64,000 nt of DNA. Source: Ophiocordyceps camponoti-saundersi (nom. inval.) (taxonomy: Eukaryota; Ascomycota; Sordariomycetes; Hypocreales; Ophiocordycipitaceae). The stretch's first letter is position 1. Each line of letters starts with the position of its first letter. Both the position numbers and the translations under genes were made by a program. The stretch covers positions 15,290 to 79,289 of the forward strand of contig PDHQ01000031.1 of the NCBI GenBank assembly GCA_003339415.1, given 5' to 3'. The notes below the pieces were generated by a model. The model was not told where the DNA came from, searched no databases, and worked only from the letters and a program-made list of their open reading frames with translations. Positions 57,520-64,000 of the stretch are shown here, one piece after another.

Positions 57520-60501
57520 ATGTCCAGGACTGCGACAATCACGCCCATAGCGACTCCGTTGTGGTTGGCCACAGGACACGGCGGACTACCGGATGAAAGC
57601 ACGAGTTCCCAGAACGCTCCGGCTTCGACACCTTCCAAACATGAAAATGTGGACCCCAGGAGTCTTCCACCGGAAGAGATGTACCGTTTCTTTCAGGAAC
57701 AGCTCATGCAAAAGGATCAAGAGAACGCGGAGTTGAAGGAAAAGGTTGAAAAACTTTCGCTCGAGGACTATCTGAACGCTGCACACGATAATCTTTACAT
57801 GGCCTTGGAGAACATCATCGTACCTCGTCAGACTCCCTCCAACAAGAAGCCTACACACACAAATGTGGACAAAAAGTTCTGCCCTTTCGAACTCAAGCCG
57901 TGGCAGGACTTCCGTGAGACTCAAGAGGGAATCTTTCAAGACCTTTTCAAAGAATGGAAGCAGAGCCATGGGGCTTTTCCATGCAGAACAACTTTGAAAG
58001 ACAACGGAGAACAGGCCCTCCGAGGCCGTGTCGCGGATGAAAACGACCTCGACACATTTCTGCACACCAACACCGAAGCGCCTGTCCAAATGATCATCGG
58101 CACACTCGGAGAAAGCGGAGCAGTCAAGGGTCGATTCAATATTTCACACGGAATCGCCTTTCAAAACAGCCTGGCTGGGATCAACTTGGAGCCGAGACGA
58201 GAAGGGGTTCCCTCAGATTCAGATTCAGCTCCGGAAGTCATGTTAGTACGAGGAATTGCCGATCGATTTTGCTGTCACAACTCCGAGAATTTTCTGCAAC
58301 GCCTGATGGTTCATGTATCCGAGTTCAAGCGCCCTCAAGATCTCACGAAAGACACCATCGACCGCCATCTTCATCCAATGAATATTTATCGGGACGTCTG
58401 CCAGAAAATTTCCACACGTTCGGTCAAAGATGTCGATTTTTCCGCGAAAGAATTCATGGCGGCCGCGATTGCGCAGACCTACCATTACATGGTTCAAAGC
58501 GGGGTTGACTACGGTTTGCTTTCGACGGGCGAGGCGTTTATTTTCCTCAAGATCGACTGGAAAGGTACACCTGGCACGGTATACTATCACCTCTCATATC
58601 CTGGCAAGGAAGCAAAAGAGTCTCCAAAAGAAACGTCCTACCAGCTCACCGCTATAGGCCAGTATCTGGCCTTTACTTTGCTGGCAGCGGGAAGGCCGGG
58701 CACAATCATGACCCACGACCAGTCAGAGAGGAAAAAGCTCATTGACGAACTGATGACTTGGGGCGAATCGTCAAAGGAACCGCCGCCAGAATCCTCGTTC
58801 TATGATGCTAAGAACAACGATGACGATGACGACGATGATGACGATGGCGATGACGACAACCAGACACGGCGGGGCCGGCCGACGACTCGCAGCCAGTCGG
58901 CGGCGCGACGGGGAGGCCCACAAACTGGTAGACGCAAGTCGAACAGTACCCAGCAAACTCGACGTGGGAGCGGCCAGAGCAATGCCCGGAAAAGAGGTGG
59001 GAGCAGTCAGAACGATGCGATGTTCGAGTCTCTCGGCGGTCCAGGATCCAAGTGTCGGGGAGCCGACGAAGGAGACATGCCCTACTGCACTCAGAAGTGC
59101 CTCGCGGGAATCGCCAGCGGCGCCCCTCTGGATGAGAAGTGCCCGAACGTTGCACTTCACCGGGGCAAGAACAAGAAGTGTTCGCATCACCGCCTCAACC
59201 AGACTCAATTCCTGGATCATCTCTCGAAGCAGCTTCGGTGGTCATTGGATCGAGGAGTCACGCCACTGGGGGTGAACGGTGCCTCCGGCATCATGTTCAA
59301 AGTGACTCTCCTTTTGTATGGCTACACCATGATCAGCAAGGGTACAGTCGAGCCTTTGGCACCGTATCTCGCACAGGAAACGGCAATCTACGAACGACTG
59401 CGACCTATCCAGGGCAAGCACGTGCCTGTGTGTCTCGGGTCGGTGGATCTGCGAACGATTGGCAGGACCTACTACTACCCATTCGGGATGGACGTCATGT
59501 TCATGATCTTCTTTGCCTGGGGCGGCATTGCGGCTGATCGAGCCAAGCTGGATGGGGAGAGGATGAAGGCTTTCGAGGAGAAGGCGGACCAGTCGCTACG
59601 CGCGTGCCATGACCTTGGCGTGATTCACGACGACGTGCGACTGCCCAACATGCTTGTTTCGGAGGAAGGCGACAACGTCTTCATGATCGACTTTGAGCGT
59701 GCGACGGTGGTGGAGCCACGCCGGAAGCCACGTCAAGGGCCACACCGGGAGCCGCTCCGGAAAACGCTCACGGACAAGACGAATCGTCAACCCCGGGTGC
59801 CACCCTCACCGCCATCAGGATCTGGGTCTTCGCCGACGTCGAAGAAGCACTCCCAGAAGGCTCAGAAGGAGCCACGCAAGGAGCCTCGCCAGGAGCCGCT
59901 CCGGAAAACGCTTGTGGACAAGACGAATCGCCAACCTCAGGTGCAACCCTCATCGAGCCGTCGATCTCGGGTTCCCCCCTCGCCGACGTCGAAGAAGCGC
60001 GATCCGATCGCTGTCAAGGCGGAGACACGCCAGGAGACTATTCAGCAGCCACGCCGAACTACGCTCGTGCACAAGACAAATCACCAACCCCAGATGCAAT
60101 GCTTGCCGATGCGCCAAGCTCGGGCGCAGCCCTCGCAGTCATCCGGATCTGGGTCATCTATCACGACGAAGAAGCGCTCCCGAAACGCCGAGACGGAGCC
60201 AACCGAGACGGCGAGGGCGAAGAGACTCCGTCTGCGACAGGAATCACCCCGGGAGCCGCGCCGGGAGCCGCGCCGCAAAACGGTGGCAGAGAGGACGGAT
60301 CGTCAGACTCGGTCGCATTCGCAGTCATCGGGATCTGGGCCGCCGCTGACTAGGAAGCGCACCCGCAACGCTGAGCCGGAGCCAAGCCAGTCGTTGAGGT
60401 CGAAGAAGATCCATCTATGCTCGGGCTCATGGGCTTTCAATGACGAGGCTAGGGAATCGGAGTCTAGAATGCGGAAGGCATCACGCATGAGGATAACCTG
60501 A
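57520..60501 (+). CDS. PD-(D/E)XK nuclease-like plus kinase-like protein with basic repeat tail
   Basis: This is one exon of 993 aa. After a disordered N-terminus and a coiled coil (residues ~50-80), a PD-(D/E)XK-like region is seen: the strand HVSEFKRP (ExK at about 268-270), then a helix with Q319 and Y residues (QTYHYMVQSG) and GEAFIFLKI. An Asp run follows, then a cysteine-containing linker (YCTQKCL...CPNV). An atypical kinase-like domain has ISKGT, HDDVRLPN (703-710) and DFE at 724-726 instead of DFG. This architecture recurs in filamentous fungi as a lineage-expanded, mostly uncharacterised family. The last ~260 residues are four degenerate repeats of KTLxDKTNRQP plus SGSGSS and KKR patches, with nuclear-localisation-like basic clusters. 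Catalytic activity is not proven: the DFG glycine is replaced. The gene is the only long one between the inverted repeats. Confidence 0.8.
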   Translation: MSRTATITPIATPLWLATGHGGLPDESTSSQNAPASTPSKHENVDPRSLPPEEMYRFFQEQLMQKDQENAELKEKVEKLSLEDYLNAAHDNLYMALENIIVPRQTPSNKKPTHTNVDKKFCPFELKPWQDFRETQEGIFQDLFKEWKQSHGAFPCRTTLKDNGEQALRGRVADENDLDTFLHTNTEAPVQMIIGTLGESGAVKGRFNISHGIAFQNSLAGINLEPRREGVPSDSDSAPEVMLVRGIADRFCCHNSENFLQRLMVHVSEFKRPQDLTKDTIDRHLHPMNIYRDVCQKISTRSVKDVDFSAKEFMAAAIAQTYHYMVQSGVDYGLLSTGEAFIFLKIDWKGTPGTVYYHLSYPGKEAKESPKETSYQLTAIGQYLAFTLLAAGRPGTIMTHDQSERKKLIDELMTWGESSKEPPPESSFYDAKNNDDDDDDDDDGDDDNQTRRGRPTTRSQSAARRGGPQTGRRKSNSTQQTRRGSGQSNARKRGGSSQNDAMFESLGGPGSKCRGADEGDMPYCTQKCLAGIASGAPLDEKCPNVALHRGKNKKCSHHRLNQTQFLDHLSKQLRWSLDRGVTPLGVNGASGIMFKVTLLLYGYTMISKGTVEPLAPYLAQETAIYERLRPIQGKHVPVCLGSVDLRTIGRTYYYPFGMDVMFMIFFAWGGIAADRAKLDGERMKAFEEKADQSLRACHDLGVIHDDVRLPNMLVSEEGDNVFMIDFERATVVEPRRKPRQGPHREPLRKTLTDKTNRQPRVPPSPPSGSGSSPTSKKHSQKAQKEPRKEPRQEPLRKTLVDKTNRQPQVQPSSSRRSRVPPSPTSKKRDPIAVKAETRQETIQQPRRTTLVHKTNHQPQMQCLPMRQARAQPSQSSGSGSSITTKKRSRNAETEPTETARAKRLRLRQESPREPRREPRRKTVAERTDRQTRSHSQSSGSGPPLTRKRTRNAEPEPSQSLRSKKIHLCSGSWAFNDEARESESRMRKASRMRIT
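59740..60400 (+). repeat. Four degenerate coding repeats in the nuclease/kinase-like gene
   Basis: Units of about 150-210 bp encode REPLRKTLxDKTNRQP, then a Ser/Gly/Pro-rich stretch, then KKRSR-type basic patches. Divergence between units suggests an old expansion with later drift. The frame stays open. Confidence 0.75.
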
Positions 60502-60974
60502 GAGCAGTGAGCGACGGGAGATGATTTGGAGCGGCTCGCGGGAAGGAGTCATAATGGACGGAGAATCAGGGTGAAGGACCACGGCTGGGGGAGGTAAGGC
60601 ATTTTCGCGGGGGATTTTCCTGTCTATCTTTTCCTTTTACTGGGCGACCTTTTGGAACAGTTGTCTAATTTCTGGCTGACCTTGCAAACTGTCGAGCAAT
60701 GATCAGGGCCTTTGATATTATGGCCTTTCTGGAGCGATGACTGGATGTGGGATAGCCATTGCATTGCATAGCCAGCTATATGAGTGAATTGCGATTTTGG
60801 ATTTGACGAAACTGGCATTCATTCTCTTTTCTGTTCGAGAGAGATGAAATCATGACTCTGTCTTTCATCTCTGTTGGCTGCGTCGTTGCCATCGATGCAG
60901 ACTCGGTAAGGGGGGGGGGGGGGGGGGAGGATATTGAACTGCAGCCGTCAGTGTTGGTCAGCTTTGTGAACATG
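60502..60974. other. 3' flank of the nuclease/kinase-like gene
   Basis: No gene is supported. It includes a G homopolymer at 60911-60928. It leads directly into the right inverted-repeat arm. Confidence 0.6.
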
Positions 60975-61272
60975 TCGGGACTCTACTCGGCTGCTTGTAT
61001 ATAGGTACGGAGTATCCGTAGGGCTGCACCGATTGGTCTACTTTCTTCGACAGTTGTGTATAATTCATCTGCCGTATTCACGATTCTTTCGTCTCTTTTA
61101 CCGTGCTATGCTTATATATGTATTTCATCTATAGAGGTTCAAGGTGTGATGTGGTCACGGCCGCGGCCCTTATGTTATAGGGCCTATTATCTGAGCATCT
61201 CCTCCGGAGGTGCCTTCACTTTTGTGTGCTGGAGCGTCTGTGATCTGAGGCTTCTACCTCGGTAATACGGTG
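60975..61272 (-). repeat. Right arm of the inverted-repeat pair
   Basis: This arm is the reverse complement of the left arm over about 190 aligned bases, ending CGGTG at 61272. It carries an extra block at about 61142-61246 that is not in the left arm. Near the inner end it also contains TACGGAGTATCCGTA, a short palindromic motif; a similar one lies just outside at 61301-61320. No exact target-site duplication could be seen outside the arms. Confidence 0.85.
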
Positions 61273-61329
61273 GTGCAATAGCGAGCTCTATGTACGCGTA
61301 CTTTACGGATACTCCGTACGGATATATGT

Positions 61330-64000
61330 ATATACCTAAGTGCCTTTACATTAGCTAGACAGGCTAACGATAGAGGGATTAAATAAACTAATTATAGGCA
61401 TAAGAAATAGGCTTAATACGAAGATTAATAAGTGCCCTTATTAATTAATATATATATATATCCTCTAGGAATAACTGCCCCCCTATATAGGCAGTTAAGC
61501 AAATATTAGTTATATAACTAGAATAACGTAATCCCCTTTTAACCTTCCCCCTCTAGCTAGTTTATTACTAATACTAAAGTAGTAAATTAAAGTCTAAAGA
61601 TAAGATAGATAAAGGAAAAGATAAAAGTAAGGTAATAAATAGGAGGGAAGATAAAAAGAGGGAATAAATAGGCTATAATAGCTAAGTAAATAATTAAATC
61701 TTACTAGATCTTATTATAGATAAGGTTTTCTAGCTAAGTTTTTTATATATTTTAATAGCGTTTAAGACTTACTTAAAAAAAGCCTAATTATTATAAAGTT
61801 CTTTCTATAATTTACTATTTTCTTCCTTAAGTACTTAGAGTTTATTATTAACCTTTATTATTTACTTAGTAGAAGGTTTAAGGTTATAATTATTAACTTT
61901 AAAGAGAGCGTTAATTTTTTATTATATTTTAATTATAAACGCCTCTCCGTTTTCTTTATTATCTTTAATAGTCGCTTAATCGGTCTAGTTATTATTATTA
62001 TTAATAGCTTTTATTATTATTAGTTTAACTACCGTTAATTTAGCTACTACTATTAGCTTAGTAGCGGTATTCTCCCTAAAAATATTATCTATTTATTAGC
62101 TAATAACTTAACTATTATTATTACTCGAAAAAAAGTTAGAGGGAATAGCGATAAGAGGAGCCTTATTAACTATAGGGGTCTAGGCTAGGTCCCTTCTAAT
62201 TAATACGCCCTATTTAAAATAGCTTATCTATTTCGTTATATAACCCTTAGTTATAAGTATTATCTTAGTAGCTATTATTAGCGATAATAATAATATTATA
62301 GCTAATATCTTCGGTAGCGGCTTTTAAGCTAGTAATTTTTATCGCTTATACTATATAGCTACCTAATAGTTTATATTATCCTATACTATATTATTAAGTA
62401 ATTATTTTAGTATACCTTAGCTAGTATTTAATAACTCGGTAAAGGCTACTATAGTTTATATAGTATTAATATTAGGATTATTAGGATTTAAGTTAGTCTA
62501 TAAGTTATCGATCCGTTTAGTAGTCTTTACTAGCGTTATATATATCTCTATCTTATTACCCGACGCTAGGTATAATATATAATAGATCCGATATAATACC
62601 GTTTAATAAATCTAGCGTCTAAAATATCCGATTTAAATTACTATTATACTCTTAATCGAAAGGTTATTAGAAAGGTATTAGATATACTTATTAACTTTAA
62701 ATATTAAGTTATAGAAGTCTTATAAAGGCGTTCGGGCTAAGGTAAAGAATATAGTGCTAATATTATTAGCGATAAGGAATAGCTTTTTTAGGGTATATAA
62801 GTATATAGGTAAGTACTATAACTCGAAAGCCTCTACTTCGGAGATATTTTATAACTTAGTAATATAAGGTATAACTTTTTTATTTTCTACCTTTATTTAT
62901 ATTATCCTAATAATTAGCTAAGCTACTTATTAGCTATCTTAAGCTTTATTTTTAAAGTTACTATTAGCTAGCTTAATTATATAATTTATTACTTTCTTCT
63001 AAGATCTTAAAATCTTAATCTATTTAAGGCGGTAATCTTAAGTAAAATAAGCATATATTTAGTTAAATTTTTCTCTAAAAGCTACTTATATAGGGGCCGC
63101 CTTATTAGCTAGCTTATCGTTATCTACTAAGGGAGGCGAAGGGTGCTTATCTATTAGCTCCCTTTTAGTATTTTATCCTAGCTTATAGAAAATAAAGTTC
63201 GTATCCTATAACTAAAGGAAATAATTATATAATATTCTTATAAGTAGGATATATTTATCTAGGTAGATAGAACGCTTTCTATTATAATAATTCTTATAAA
63301 ATACTTTAAATAACGTTCCTCGAAAGTCCTTATTTTTACTATAAATATCGAGCTTACCTAATAGTTAGTATAATATATTTTCGTTATCGGAAATATAGTT
63401 AGGCGTTTCTTCTTAGGTTCTCGTATCCTAAGATATACTTATTATAAAGGCCTTACCCTTAGATAGTCGCGGGGCTATCTTAGAGAAGAAAAAGGTAAGA
63501 AAAATATAAATAAGTTATAAAAAGGCTTAAAAAATAAGGGTATATAATAGTATAGTCCTATTATAATATATAGTTAATTAAAAAGTAAATATTACGAGAG
63601 GATAAGAAGGTAAGGTTACGAAACTATAAAGTAAGGAAAGAAAAGTATATAAAGGAAAAGAGGAAAGAAAATAACGTAATTATACTTAGAGTTTCTATAA
63701 GCTTACTAGCTTACTAAATAGCAGCTAGTTATTAGGCTTTAAATAGTTAAGTTAGTTATAATATTTTTTTAGTAAGTCCTTATAAAATAATAGCCCCTAA
63801 GCCCTTTTAATAGATAAATAGTTAATATACCTTAGTATCTAAGATATCCTCTTAACTTAGTAATATAACTTAAATAGCTTAATCTATATTAGCTTAAGTT
63901 TCCTAATAGCTCCGTTTATAGCTAGATAAACCTATATACTAGGGGTTAGATTAAACTTATCTTTTTTATCGTAAATAAATATTTTATAATATATAATCTT
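61330..64000. repeat. AT-rich RIP-affected tract
   Basis: Composition drops abruptly to A/T and TA-rich DNA for 2.7 kb to the window end. From about 61502 to 62753 neither CA nor TG occurs once, whereas thousands of bases of normal DNA before it hold many. TA is everywhere. This is the dinucleotide pattern of repeat-induced point mutation (CpA to TpA on both strands). No frame of 60 codons exists. The parent sequence, probably a transposon, is not recognisable. Confidence 0.9.

Noticed and set aside
61056..61265. 69-codon frame in the right inverted-repeat arm
   Set aside because: It lies in repeat DNA with an insertion relative to the other arm, and no homologous frame is kept there.

Overview
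The window is nuclear DNA of a filamentous ascomycete (Pezizomycotina, most likely Sordariomycetes; the class is inference). The genes have short GT-AG introns, mostly 48-100 nt, with CTGAC/CTAAC-like branch points. The proteins are ascomycete types: GH76 Dfg5/Dcw1, NodB chitin deacetylase, Mif2/CENP-C, Yme2, Emi1, Puf4-like and Psp1. The right end is AT-rich DNA with an extreme RIP-like signature. One assembly gap of 646 N lies at 15170-15815.

Layout. 0.5-5.4 kb: a secreted chitin deacetylase and a sugar transporter, both on the minus strand. 5.4-8.3 kb: intergenic DNA rich in C homopolymers, ending in the spliced leader of a PSP1-family gene (8.3-11.2 kb). 11.4-14.8 kb, plus strand: a broken eS21 copy, an unassigned two-exon gene and ribosomal protein eL15. 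16.9-20.9 kb, minus: a four-exon Pumilio protein. 21.8-22.5 kb, minus: a small secreted four-cysteine protein. 25.1-28.7 kb, plus: RNA polymerase III subunit 2, with a 13-nt microexon. 29.4-33.8 kb, minus: a RAD57-like recombinase and a cytosolic-type carnitine acetyltransferase. 34.7-37.8 kb, minus: a repeat-rich GPI-type surface protein. 40.4-45.5 kb, plus: a GH76 cell-wall mannosidase and an SSA-type Hsp70. 45.9-49.4 kb: EMI1-like and YME2 head to head. 50.1-52.7 kb, minus: Mif2/CENP-C.

From 53 kb the character changes. There is a 79-bp palindromic MITE with TA target duplication at 53556-53634. A block of short minus-strand frames follows. Then comes a ~5.9 kb segment (55348-61272) bounded by a diverged inverted-repeat pair and carrying one long gene: a PD-(D/E)XK-nuclease-like plus kinase-like protein with a basic repeat tail. 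It abuts the AT-rich tract, in which a 1.25-kb stretch contains no CpA or TpG at all.

Functionally the left 52 kb is a core chromosome arm: Pol III, ribosome, centromere, mitochondrion, recombination and stress genes, mixed with cell-surface genes (chitin deacetylase, GH76, GPI protein). The right 10 kb is accessory or transposon-associated. No CRISPR array, operon or tRNA was seen. Splice sites were assigned by eye from frame continuity and family conservation.
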